This document shows positions 40,569 to 48,005 of a DNA stretch of 64,000 nucleotides, one piece after another. The stretch's first letter is position 1. The number at the start of each line of letters is the position of its first letter. Location: assembly GCF_003095395.1 (NCBI RefSeq), contig NZ_QEIJ01000001.1, forward strand, positions 744,001 through 808,000. Direction: 5' to 3'. The translations under genes were made by a program, and so were the position numbers. Below the pieces are notes generated by a model that saw nothing but the letters and a program-made list of their open reading frames with translations, was not told the origin of the DNA and ran no database searches. This DNA is from Microbacterium sp. Gd 4-13. GTDB lineage: Bacteria; Actinomycetota; Actinomycetes; Actinomycetales; Microbacteriaceae.

Positions 40569-41102
40569 GTGAGTTTCCTCCGCCGCCTCGGTTCCGTTCT
40601 CGCCCGCGCCCTGCGCCCGAGCGGGGGTGCGCCCGTCTCGAGCTCCGCCCGCGTGACCGGCGTCGACAGCCCCGGGCGGTCGGGACTGACCGCCACGAGG
40701 GCGGTGCAGCCGCCGTCGGCCCGAGGACTGACGATCGCGTACGCGCCCATGCGCGACGGCGACGCGGACGCCGGCGAGATCGTGTGGACCTGGGTGCCGT
40801 ACGAGGAGAACGACGGACGCGGCAAGGACCGCCCCGTCCTGGTGATCGCGCAGCAGGACGCCGAGCACGTGTACGCCGTGCGCCTCACGAGCACCCCGCA
40901 CCAGGGCTCACGCGACTTCGTGCCGCTCGGAGCGGGGGAGTGGGACCCGCAGCGGCGCCCCTCGTGGGTGGACATCGAGCAGCTCTACAGCGTTCACGTG
41001 CGCGGCCTGCGCCGCGAAGCATCCGCCCTTCCGCATGATCGTTTCGCCGTCGTCGCCGCGGCCCTGCGCCAGCGCTACGGCTGGCGCATCTCCGCGCGCT
41101 GA
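40569..41102 (+). CDS. PemK/MazF-like protein without a visible antitoxin
   Basis: 177 aa. The C-terminal ~115 residues resemble the PemK/MazF barrel: GEIVWTWVPYEENDGRGKDRPVLVIAQ, then VRLTSTPHQG and WVDIEQLYSV. The first ~60 residues are a basic, low-complexity extension not found in classical toxins. GTG 40569 is 6 nt after TAGGGT (leaderless). No antitoxin gene lies beside it, so it may be a domesticated or housekeeping member rather than an active toxin. Confidence 0.7.
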   Translation: MSFLRRLGSVLARALRPSGGAPVSSSARVTGVDSPGRSGLTATRAVQPPSARGLTIAYAPMRDGDADAGEIVWTWVPYEENDGRGKDRPVLVIAQQDAEHVYAVRLTSTPHQGSRDFVPLGAGEWDPQRRPSWVDIEQLYSVHVRGLRREASALPHDRFAVVAAALRQRYGWRISAR

Positions 41103-41119
41103 CCGCGGTCCCTGACCTC

Positions 41120-41183
41120 GAAACACACCCTGCGGCCGAAACACCACGCCTGGCGGTGTTTCTCGGCCGCAACGGGTGTCTCA
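41120..41183. repeat. Long nested inverted repeat
   Basis: A ~63-nt imperfect hairpin: GCGGCCGAAACACC (41133-41146) pairs with GGTGTTTCTCGGCCGC (41155-41171) with one bulge, and outer GAAACACACC/GGGTGTCTC extend it. It follows the PemK-like gene and faces the TetR gene; terminator or repeat-family member. Confidence 0.6.
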
Positions 41184-41282
41184 CCGTCGGATGGATGCTG
41201 CGGAGGCAGCGGCCCCGTCAGCGCCCGCGGACCGAGCAAACCCCCGGCGAACGGGGGTGTCGTCGGCCAACGACGAACTCTG

Positions 41283-41870
41283 CTAACACGAGCTGGCGAA
41301 ACTCGCCCCGGTCAGCAAAAGGTCGGCGAGCTCTTTTGCGCGCCCGTCGTCGAGAGGGGGGCCGCCGAAGATCACGCCAAGATGGACCGATCCGACCAGG
41401 GCTTGCATGAGCAGCTCAGGATTTGTCGACGGTCGAATCTCGTCTCGGGACGCTGCTCGCTCGAGCATCACGCTGTTGTCACCGAGACGGTGGAGCCAGA
41501 ATTTCGCGCGCGCCGTTGCACCATCCGCAGTGGCGGCAGTCAGTGCGATGCGTAGCAGGGCGCCGCCGATCGGTGACCGCAAAAAGGCGTCTAGCGACTG
41601 GGCCAGGGCCGCGAGGTCGCCGTGGAGCGAACCGGTGTCAGGTTCGGGGACGCCGTCCGCGGTCTGCTCCTGGGCCGTCTCGAGTAGCAGCGCTTCCTTC
41701 GTCACCCACCTGCGATAAATCGACGTCTCGTGCACGCCCGCCCGTGCGGCAACCGCGGCGATAGTCACATGGTCCACACCGGCGGTGGTCAGTTCAGCTG
41801 CAGTCGCGTCGAGGACCGCTCTGCGGACTGCTTCGCCACGGCGGCGCGGCGGGCTTTGCTCGGTCGGCAT
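41283..41870 (-). CDS. TetR-family transcriptional regulator
   Basis: 195 aa. N-terminal TetR helix-turn-helix (VTIAAVAARAGVHETSIYRRWVTKEALL, about residues 37-64) and a C-terminal ligand domain of about 120 residues. ATG 41870 (MPTEQSPPRRRGEA) is chosen over an upstream in-frame ATG at 41909, which would run into the operator region. Divergent from the SRPBCC gene; inverted repeats lie between them, fitting autoregulation plus control of the neighbour. Base composition looks more A/T-rich than the core genes around it. Confidence 0.88.
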   Translation of the reverse strand: MPTEQSPPRRRGEAVRRAVLDATAAELTTAGVDHVTIAAVAARAGVHETSIYRRWVTKEALLLETAQEQTADGVPEPDTGSLHGDLAALAQSLDAFLRSPIGGALLRIALTAATADGATARAKFWLHRLGDNSVMLERAASRDEIRPSTNPELLMQALVGSVHLGVIFGGPPLDDGRAKELADLLLTGASFASSC

Positions 41871-41894
41871 GTTCTCGATACTACGCAGGTCAAG

Positions 41895-41937
41895 TTGCGA
41901 TAAGCACAACGGCGAACTATCGTCACACTTATCGCAA
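41895..41937. promoter_or_regulatory. Spaced inverted repeats between tetR and SRPBCC genes
   Basis: TTGCGATAAG (41895-41904) and its exact reverse complement CTTATCGCAA (41928-41937), centres 33 bp apart (about three helical turns). Likely binding sites for the adjacent TetR protein. A related TTGCGTTA follows at 41944. Confidence 0.55.
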
Positions 41938-41988
41938 GACTCCTTGCGTTATTGGAGCGGCTCGCGCGTCAACGAACGGAACGACCGG

Positions 41989-42459
41989 ATGTCCGAACTT
42001 CTCAACTGGCCGCCTGAATTCCATCCCGACCGCGCCCCGGTTTTTGCGCACAACGAAATCGTCACGGCGCGCCCGGCACCCGACCTCTGGCCGGCACTGA
42101 TTCGGGCTGCTGAATGGCCGGAGTGGTACGCCCACGCCAGCGATGTGAGGGGGATCGGGCCTGGAGAAGACCTCTTCCTCGGTGCAACATTCAGCTGGAA
42201 GACCCTCGGCGTGCGGGTCACCACCACGGTGACCGAACTTGTTCCCCATCGAGCGCTCGCGTGGAGAGGCACCGCCCGCGGTTCGCGGGGATACCACCGC
42301 TGGGTGCTCCACCCGACCGCGGACGGCGGCTGCCGAATCGTGACCGAAGAAGTGCAGGTAGGCCCAATTCCAACGATGCTGGCCGCCCGGCTGCGAAAAA
42401 ACCTCGCGGTCTATCACCAGGAGTGGCTCGAAGGACTCGTAGCTCACGGCGAGGCCTAA
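41989..42459 (+). CDS. SRPBCC (START-like) family protein
   Basis: 156 aa polyketide-cyclase/START-like fold: NEIVTARPAPDLWPALIRAAEWPEWYAHASDV is the typical N-terminal strand-helix, followed by GATFSWKTLGVRVTTTVTELVPHRALAWRG and a long C-terminal helix. These proteins bind hydrophobic ligands; the ligand is unknown. Divergent from the TetR gene and probably its target. ATG 41989 is the first start giving a normal family N-terminus; no strong ribosome-binding site is seen. Confidence 0.78.
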   Translation: MSELLNWPPEFHPDRAPVFAHNEIVTARPAPDLWPALIRAAEWPEWYAHASDVRGIGPGEDLFLGATFSWKTLGVRVTTTVTELVPHRALAWRGTARGSRGYHRWVLHPTADGGCRIVTEEVQVGPIPTMLAARLRKNLAVYHQEWLEGLVAHGEA

Positions 42460-42762
42460 CGAGAATCGACGATAAGCGGGACGAGGTTGTCAGCTCCGAA
42501 TCGGGCGTCGCGGCCGGTGTCCGTATGGGATCGGGTAGCGGGCACAATGACCTTCGGTCCGCGACTACGGGGAGGGCGCTTCTCGTCTCTGGGGACGGGT
42601 GATGGTGTCCGGCCGCTGCCGCGTTCCCGGCATCACTCTCGATGACGCGGCGATCGGAGCGCTCCTGACGACCATGTGCACGCCGACCGGGGTCGCGGCG
42701 ACGACCCCCAGGACACCGTCCCACGCATTGCGCACACAACCGGACTGAACGGGCAAAGAGAA
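42460..42762. other. Stretch without a recognisable gene
   Basis: About 300 bp between the SRPBCC gene and the tRNA-Val(CAC) terminator. A short plus-strand reading frame from about 42602 to the TGA near 42748 (contains GITLDDAAIGALLTT) has an amphipathic look but no start signal or family I recognise. It may be a gene remnant. Confidence 0.3.
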
Positions 42763-42800
42763 AGGCCCGGACCACGCGACTTCCGCATGATTCCGGGCCT
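42763..42800 (-). terminator. Terminator of tRNA-Val(CAC)
   Basis: Arms AGGCCCGGA and TCCGGGCCT (9 bp), followed on the minus strand by TTTCTCTTT, 7 bp beyond the tRNA 3' end. Confidence 0.8.
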
Positions 42801-42807
42801 CTTCTGG

Positions 42808-42880
42808 TGGGCGATGCGGGACTTGAACCCACGACCTCTTCCGTGTGAAGGAAGCGCGCTACCAGCTGCGCCAATCGCCC
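42808..42880 (-). tRNA. tRNA-Val (anticodon CAC)
   Basis: 73 nt cloverleaf on the minus strand: acceptor GGGCGAT/ATCGCCC with discriminator A, D-arm GCGC, anticodon stem CTTCC/GGAAG with loop TTCACAC (CAC), T-arm GTGGG-TTCAAGT-CCCGC. CCA is not encoded. Confidence 0.95.
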
Positions 42881-43027
42881 TGACGCCCCGAAGGGCATCA
42901 TCGATCGTACCCGATCCTCGAGCCTTCCACGGACGCCGGAGGGCTCGACACGCGGATGGCGTCTCGGTTTGTCGCTGCGCTCGGAATGGGCTAAAGTCGT
43001 ACGAGTGCCCGGGGCAACCAGGGACAC

Positions 43028-43099
43028 GCGGATGTAGCGCAGTGGTAGCGCATCACCTTGCCAAGGTGAGGGTCGCGAGTTCGAATCTCGTCATCCGCT
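43028..43099 (+). tRNA. tRNA-Gly (anticodon GCC)
   Basis: 72 nt cloverleaf: acceptor GCGGATG/CATCCGC with discriminator T, anticodon stem TCACC/GGTGA with loop TTGCCAA (GCC), T-loop TTCGAAT. First of three tRNAs in a row. CCA is not encoded. Confidence 0.96.
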
Positions 43100-43165
43100 C
43101 GAGTGCGAGGTCGTCATACGGAGTGATCCGGGTGGCGACCACGACACGTGGGCCGAACCCCACGC

Positions 43166-43236
43166 GGTGGCGTGGCCGAGCGGCTAGGCACCGGCCTGCA
43201 AAGCCGTTTACACGGGTTCGAATCCCGTCGCCACCT
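43166..43236 (+). tRNA. tRNA-Cys (anticodon GCA)
   Basis: 71 nt cloverleaf: acceptor GGTGGCG/CGCCACC with discriminator T, anticodon loop CTGCAAA (GCA), T-arm CGGG-TTCGAAT-CCCG. CCA is not encoded. Confidence 0.95.
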
Positions 43237-43262
43237 CGACGACAACTGAATAGCCCATTTGG

Positions 43263-43334
43263 GCGCGATTGGCGCAGCGGTAGCGCGCTTCCCTGACACG
43301 GAAGAGGTCACTGGTTCGATCCCAGTATCGCGCA
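43263..43334 (+). tRNA. tRNA-Val (anticodon GAC)
   Basis: 72 nt cloverleaf: acceptor GCGCGAT/ATCGCGC with discriminator A, anticodon stem CTTCC/GGAAG with loop CTGACAC (GAC), T-arm CTGG-TTCGATC-CCAG. It is close in sequence to the CAC isoacceptor on the other strand. Terminator follows at 43341. Confidence 0.95.
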
Positions 43335-43340
43335 CAGACA

Positions 43341-43366
43341 AACCCCCGGGAAACCGGGGGTTTTTT
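43341..43366 (+). terminator. Rho-independent terminator of the Gly-Cys-Val tRNA cluster
   Basis: Arms AACCCCCGG and CCGGGGGTT around GAAA, then a run of T (43361-43366). Starts 6 bp after the tRNA 3' end. Confidence 0.95.
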
Positions 43367-43551
43367 CGTGTCTCCAGACGGCCGCGCAATATCTGGGCAA
43401 TACGCTCCGGCAATAGTGCGCTCGAAAATTCTCATGTGTAGAACGTGATCCTGATCGACGAGAAGCAACGACTCCCTCGCGAACCCGCGCATGCGTATCC
43501 GCTGACGGATCCTGCGCTAACCTCTCACTGACTTGACGACCCGGGGGGGCC

Positions 43552-44127
43552 ATGGACGAAGGAATGGCAGTCGCACTGGCGGCGATTGTGGCGGTTCTCG
43601 CTCAGTCCGTCTTCCTACTGATCGAGCTGCGTCGCGGACGCGCTGAGCGCGAGGCAGTCACGACAGCTTCCGCAAGATTGGTGCGCGACCAGATATCGGG
43701 TGACATGGAAGCACTGCACCAGGCCATTACCCGCCGGGAATGGTGGACGGCGGAGCTCGACTGCGAACAGACACTTGAAGAAGATGACCGCCGCCGTCTC
43801 GCTGCCAACGTCAACGCGGAAACTCTCCGCCGCTCATTCGGATCCCTCAGACGCTTCCGCCAACTGAGAATGGCACGCCAGCGGGCCATCAATGAGGGCG
43901 GTGTAACCCTTACTCATGACCAGTTGGTCGAAGTGGTCGCGGTCTTCCTGGATTTAGCTACAGCGCGCAGAATGCTAGCGCCGTACACAGGGTACGGATC
44001 GGCCCCTTTCGGGCGCCCACTGGATCTGCCGCCGGACATCCTTCACGACGCTCTCGACGCCGTGGGTCTTCCCAGCGCCAACGGCCTCTACACCCCCAGG
44101 ACGACGATCAGTGAGCCATCAGAGTGA
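43552..44127 (+). CDS. Hypothetical protein with one N-terminal membrane helix
   Basis: 191 aa, no family recognised. One helix at about residues 5-25 (VALAAIVAVLAQSVFLLIEL) is followed by a basic, then mixed-charge, probably helical cytosolic region; FLDLATARRMLAPYTGYGSAPFGRPLDLP lies near the end. ATG 43552 follows a GGGGGGG run that may act as ribosome-binding site. The stop overlaps the glycosyltransferase start by 4 bp, so the two form a unit. Base composition looks less G/C-biased than the core genes, consistent with acquisition next to tRNA genes. Confidence 0.6.
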   Translation: MDEGMAVALAAIVAVLAQSVFLLIELRRGRAEREAVTTASARLVRDQISGDMEALHQAITRREWWTAELDCEQTLEEDDRRRLAANVNAETLRRSFGSLRRFRQLRMARQRAINEGGVTLTHDQLVEVVAVFLDLATARRMLAPYTGYGSAPFGRPLDLPPDILHDALDAVGLPSANGLYTPRTTISEPSE

Positions 44128-44882
44128 CGACGGTCACAGTACTCACCCCTTGTCTGCCGTCGAAGGCCGATCATCTCGAAGCATGCGCGAACAGCGTTCA
44201 GCGAGCAAAAGATGCGCTTCCTGCCCTGGACATCGAATGGGTGCTCGTTTTCGACGGCCCCGGAGAGGCTTTGGCACCCTCCGTTGCTGACACCGTTTTG
44301 CGGGTCCCTCACCAGCGTGGAGTATCCGCCGCTCGAAACTATGGACTTGGCGCGTCTGCAGGCTCTGTGGTCATTCCGTTGGATTCTGACGATGAGATCG
44401 ACCCCTCGGGGCTCGAACGTGCGGTTGCGCTGCTGGAGTCGGAGGCAGACCTGGGTTGGATCGCATGCAATCGACTTCTCACGACTGGCGAGCGCACCTT
44501 CCACTGGCACGGCGACCGAGCCTGGGAACCGGGGCAAGTTGCAGCCGAGTGGTCAGCGCCCATGCAATTTCACGCGAACACTCTCGTCCTACGAACCAGT
44601 CTGATCACTCAGATTGGCGGCTGGCCCGCTCTCGGCGCCTGCGAGGATCTTTTTCTCGCACTACGCCTCGGTGAAATCAGCCGCGGCGCTAGCATCTCTG
44701 ATGTTTTGGTGCACTATCGCGCCTGGCCCGGGCAAGCGACCCGTGCCGCGTCGTTCCGAACAGAGCAGTCGCTTGCTTACGACTTCATCGAGCGCAGCAT
44801 CAACGACGCCCGTCGATTGTCTATGAGGCACCCGATTGAGAGCCCGAGGCCGCTAGGAGGCCTCGGATCAGTGCCGGTGTGA
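44124..44882 (+). CDS. Family 2 glycosyltransferase
   Basis: 252 aa GT-A-fold transferase: nucleotide-sugar domain TTVTVLTPCLPSKADHLEACANSV, then GVSAARNYGLGASAGSVVIPLDSDDEID with the metal-binding DSDD, and ACEDLFLALRLGE as the acceptor/base region. No membrane helix. GTG 44124 overlaps the preceding hypothetical gene by 4 bp. Donor and acceptor unknown; no other glycan genes adjoin, so the pair may be a small acquired module. Confidence 0.8.
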   Translation: MTTVTVLTPCLPSKADHLEACANSVQRAKDALPALDIEWVLVFDGPGEALAPSVADTVLRVPHQRGVSAARNYGLGASAGSVVIPLDSDDEIDPSGLERAVALLESEADLGWIACNRLLTTGERTFHWHGDRAWEPGQVAAEWSAPMQFHANTLVLRTSLITQIGGWPALGACEDLFLALRLGEISRGASISDVLVHYRAWPGQATRAASFRTEQSLAYDFIERSINDARRLSMRHPIESPRPLGGLGSVPV

Positions 44883-44995
44883 CCCGCGTACGGTGTGTGC
44901 CGGCGGGTGTTTCCGCGGTCCGTGTTCGCGGCGACGCACCCGCATAGCCGGTCGATGTCAGGAAAGCAGCGGTGAGCGGCGGGTACGCTGGGCCC

Positions 44996-45439
44996 GTGTC
45001 GGTGAAGGAACCTGAGGAGCAGCATCAGTCTGCGACCGAGCTGCTCGCCAACCGACTGCGCACGCTCATGGATGTCGTCGAGGCGCGCACCGGGGAAGAG
45101 GTCACCTTCACCGCCATCTCCGACTACCTCTCCGGGCGCGGCGTCACTCTGAGCCGGTCGCGGTGGTCGTACATCCTCAACGGGCACCGCCGCATCGACG
45201 ACGTGGCGTTGTTGGATGCGCTGTCCGACTTCTTCGACACGCCCCACGGATATCTCCGCGGAGAGGCCGGGACCCCCGAGCCGATCACCGCACAGCTCGA
45301 TCTCGTGCGTGCGATGCGCGCGGCCAAGGTGCGCTCTTTCGCCGCACGGACGCTCGGAGACCTGTCACCGGAGACCCTGAGCGCCATCACCACCTACCTG
45401 GATAAGGAAGCAGCGCGCGTCCCCGGACCGCAGAGCTGA
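44996..45439 (+). CDS. XRE-like helix-turn-helix regulator
   Basis: 147 aa from GTG 44996 (MSVKEPEEQHQS); an earlier in-frame GTG at 44972 is possible. The later start is preferred because TACGCT ends 6 nt before it (leaderless). The HTH region is long: VTFTAISDYLSGRGVTLSRSRWSYILNGHRRIDDVALLDALSDFF, the type found in actinobacterial regulators paired with ImmA/IrrE proteases. The C-terminus is helical (LSPETLSAITTYLDKEAAR). First gene of a four-gene coupled cassette. Confidence 0.8.
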   Translation: MSVKEPEEQHQSATELLANRLRTLMDVVEARTGEEVTFTAISDYLSGRGVTLSRSRWSYILNGHRRIDDVALLDALSDFFDTPHGYLRGEAGTPEPITAQLDLVRAMRAAKVRSFAARTLGDLSPETLSAITTYLDKEAARVPGPQS

Positions 45440-45448
45440 GGACATCCC

Positions 45449-45916
45449 ATGCGAGCTTGGATCGAAGAAGGCCGACCGCACCTGCCCGTCGACATCGAGC
45501 CGGGCATCACACTCGCCGAGCTGACGCACCGCGTCCAGGTCGCCAGAGCCAGACCGTTGCGGATCGACGAACTCCCCGCGCTCTCCGACAGCGACGGCGC
45601 GCTCTGCGGTCTCTGGCTCGCCACCGACGACCTCGACATCATCCTCCACGCCCCCAGCGAGTCGAGGCTGCACCGCGAGCAGTTCATCCTTCACGAACTC
45701 GCGCACATGCTGCTCCTTCACGACCGGGTCGACGACAAGGCCGAGTACGTCACGAGAAGCGTCCTCCCCGACATGGAGCCCGCCACCGTCATCAAGGCGC
45801 TCGCCCGAGACAGCATCAACGACGAATACGAGCGACGCGCCGAACGCCTCGCCGACGTCATCGCCACGTACATTCGCAGCCAGCCCGTGTCGCGGTTCTC
45901 GGAGATCTTCGGCTGA
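45449..45916 (+). CDS. ImmA/IrrE-family metallopeptidase
   Basis: 155 aa zinc-protease-like protein with HExxH in LHELAHMLLLHD (about residues 79-90) and a following glutamate region. Relatives cleave or inactivate a partner XRE repressor on a stress or peptide signal (B. subtilis ImmA, Deinococcus IrrE/PprI). Starts 9 bp after the XRE gene. Its TGA overlaps the next ATG by one base (TGATG). Confidence 0.85.
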   Translation: MRAWIEEGRPHLPVDIEPGITLAELTHRVQVARARPLRIDELPALSDSDGALCGLWLATDDLDIILHAPSESRLHREQFILHELAHMLLLHDRVDDKAEYVTRSVLPDMEPATVIKALARDSINDEYERRAERLADVIATYIRSQPVSRFSEIFG

Positions 45917-46866
45917 TGGTCGAACTCACCGTCAGCGCCCTCATGTGGGCGCTCGTCGTCGTCCTCGTCGTCTTTCGTCGCGCCCGGAAAGAACGGTCGG
46001 TGCTGTACGCGGCCGTCACCATCGCCGTCACCATGATGCTCAACGACGACGACCTCTACGTGCTCGTCGACGGATGGTTCGGCGCCCGCGACATCGTGCA
46101 CCTCTTCAGCGCCATCATCCTCATGGTCGGCGTGCATTTCCTCGCCCAGGGGATCTCCCGCGCTGGCGCGCCGCGATATCTTCGCGGCATCCCCGCGCTG
46201 ATCGTGCTGTGGGCCGCCATCGTCGTCACCACGGTCGCGTTCTTCCTCGTGCCGCATCGAGGCGGAACCAGCGAGAGCTTCATGCGCGAATACGGCGACT
46301 ACCCGGCGGCCGCGGTCTACTCCTGCGCGCAGTACGTCTACTTCCTGGTCGTCTTCAGCGCGCTGCTCCTGACCGCTGTGGCGGCCATCCGCCACAGCAC
46401 CCTGACGAGAGAGCGGGTCGCGGGCGCGCTCCTGCTCGTCGGGTCGCTCTGCACGATGGCGCTGTCCGTGACCGTCATCGGCATGAGCACCGCTCAACTC
46501 ATCGGCGGGCTCCCCGCGGCCGAGCCGTGGCGCCCCGCCTACTACACCCTTCAGGTCGGCACCTTCCTCTTCCTCACCGCCGGGCTGGCGTCGGCGCCGA
46601 TCGCCCGATGGGCGGGGCAATCGCGACGAGAGCGCGATGTGCGGCGGTACCTCGACCGCATCACCCCGCTCTGGCAGGAGGCGATCGAGGCTCGAGCGTC
46701 ACTCCACCTCGAGACCGCCGAGGTGGACTCGACACATCGGCTCCACCGCCGCATCGTGGAGATCCGCGACGCCGCCATGGACGGCCGCAATCACTTCGCC
46801 CTCACCGTCGACGACCGCCGACTGCTCGCCGAGGCGGAGGACCGGCTCGGCGCCGGCGCGATGTGA
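45916..46866 (+). CDS. Integral membrane protein, MAB_1171c-like
   Basis: 316 aa with about seven membrane helices in residues ~1-235, then a ~80-residue cytosolic helical tail (ITPLWQEAIEARASLHLETAEVDSTHRLHRRIVEIRDA). Helix layout and tail resemble the MAB_1171c group annotated as putative transporters, which is often found beside XRE/ImmA genes in actinobacteria. The function is not demonstrated; a receptor/sensor feeding the ImmA-XRE pair is as plausible as a transporter. Start and stop overlap both neighbours. Confidence 0.7.
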   Translation: MVELTVSALMWALVVVLVVFRRARKERSVLYAAVTIAVTMMLNDDDLYVLVDGWFGARDIVHLFSAIILMVGVHFLAQGISRAGAPRYLRGIPALIVLWAAIVVTTVAFFLVPHRGGTSESFMREYGDYPAAAVYSCAQYVYFLVVFSALLLTAVAAIRHSTLTRERVAGALLLVGSLCTMALSVTVIGMSTAQLIGGLPAAEPWRPAYYTLQVGTFLFLTAGLASAPIARWAGQSRRERDVRRYLDRITPLWQEAIEARASLHLETAEVDSTHRLHRRIVEIRDAAMDGRNHFALTVDDRRLLAEAEDRLGAGAM

Positions 46867-47936
46867 GCCTCGGATTCACGATCGCGCGGCGTCTCACCGC
46901 GCCGGCGCGTCCTCGGCGTCACCCTCTGACCGTCATGCCATCGGCGCCCGGCCACATCACGGTGCCGGCCACGGAATCGACCACGCGGGCGGGGGAGTGG
47001 GGCGTCTTCCTCGACAACGGTGAGCACCTGCGCGTCTCGGGCGTCCCGAGACGCAACGGACAGACCGTGACATGGCGTATCGACGGGCACGGCAGCCCTC
47101 TGTCGGGAGGCATGCGCGCGGCGTGGAGCGGCATCGTCGCGGTCGACCCCGCATCCGAAGGGCGCACCCACGTCGACCACGCGGTCCCCACGCGGGGAGG
47201 CAACGTGCCCACGTGGTACTTCGGCAGCGCACCGGGAGCCGAGCATCCGCGATGGGCCGTCCACATCTTCGGGCTCGGGTCGACCCGAGCGGGCGCCCTG
47301 CGTAGCGTCGACATCGCCTCGGATGAGGGGATTCCGTCTGTCGTTCCCGCCTACCGCAACACCCTGGAGGGTCCGACGGTGGGCGGTGGGCGGCACCACC
47401 TCGGCGCGACGGAGGTGGACGACGTCGCAGATGTGCTCGAGGCGCTGTCGGTGACAGGGGAGGAGAGGTTCGTACTCTTCGGGTGGTCGATGGGCGCGCA
47501 GATCGCCTTGCAGCTTGCCGACAGCGCCACCTGGGGTTCTCGGATCGACCGCCTGGTACTCGATTCTCCCGTGCTCGACTGGAGGAGTGTGCTCGAGGCG
47601 AATGTCGCGCGCGCGAACCTTCCGCCCAGACTCGCCCGTCTCGCCATCCCTTGGCTCGAGGGTCGTCGACGCGCTCAGGCCGTGGGGCTGTCGTCACCGG
47701 TGGATCTCGACCGGCTGAACTGGGTGCGCCATGCCGAGCTCATCACCCAGCCCGTGCTCATCCATCACGGATCACGCGACGACTCTGTGCCCCTCACGGA
47801 CTCCAGGACCTTCGTGGAGCGCGCACCCCGCGCCCGTCTGGTTTCGTCTGACGGCGGCCACACGACCGGGTGGAATACCGGGCCTGCCGCCTACATCACA
47901 TCCACCGCCCGCTTTCTCAGAGCCTCCTACGCCTGA
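46863..47936 (+). CDS. Alpha/beta-hydrolase, paralogue of the gene at 34535
   Basis: 357 aa from GTG 46863, which overlaps the preceding stop by 4 bp (GTGA); ATG 46935 is an alternative. Serine-hydrolase triad: GWSMGA (Ser), HHGSRDDSVPL (Asp), GGHTTGWN (His). It shares SPVLDWRSVL and the HTxxWN ending with the hydrolase at 34535 but lacks its N-terminal membrane helix. Last gene of the XRE/ImmA/membrane cassette; it could act on the signal or on a lipid/peptide product (inference). No signal peptide. Confidence 0.75.
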   Translation: MSLGFTIARRLTAPARPRRHPLTVMPSAPGHITVPATESTTRAGEWGVFLDNGEHLRVSGVPRRNGQTVTWRIDGHGSPLSGGMRAAWSGIVAVDPASEGRTHVDHAVPTRGGNVPTWYFGSAPGAEHPRWAVHIFGLGSTRAGALRSVDIASDEGIPSVVPAYRNTLEGPTVGGGRHHLGATEVDDVADVLEALSVTGEERFVLFGWSMGAQIALQLADSATWGSRIDRLVLDSPVLDWRSVLEANVARANLPPRLARLAIPWLEGRRRAQAVGLSSPVDLDRLNWVRHAELITQPVLIHHGSRDDSVPLTDSRTFVERAPRARLVSSDGGHTTGWNTGPAAYITSTARFLRASYA

Positions 47937-47968
47937 GCTGCGCCGCCCGCGGCACGATCGTGGCGCGT

Positions 47969-47999
47969 GTTGGACATGTCCAACGCACGCCGTTAGGGT
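47969..47999 (+). promoter_or_regulatory. Strong promoter of the predicted structured RNA
   Basis: -35 TGGACA (47971-47976), 17-bp spacer, -10 TAGGGT (47994-47999). The -35 is embedded in a perfect 16-bp palindrome GTTGGACATGTCCAAC (47969-47984), a possible operator. Confidence 0.55.
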
Positions 48000-48005
48000 C
48001 GAAGT

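Noticed and set aside
43335..44990. Prophage or integrative element inserted at tRNA-Val
   Set aside because: No integrase and no repeated tRNA 3' fragment were found, so only a weak island hint remains.
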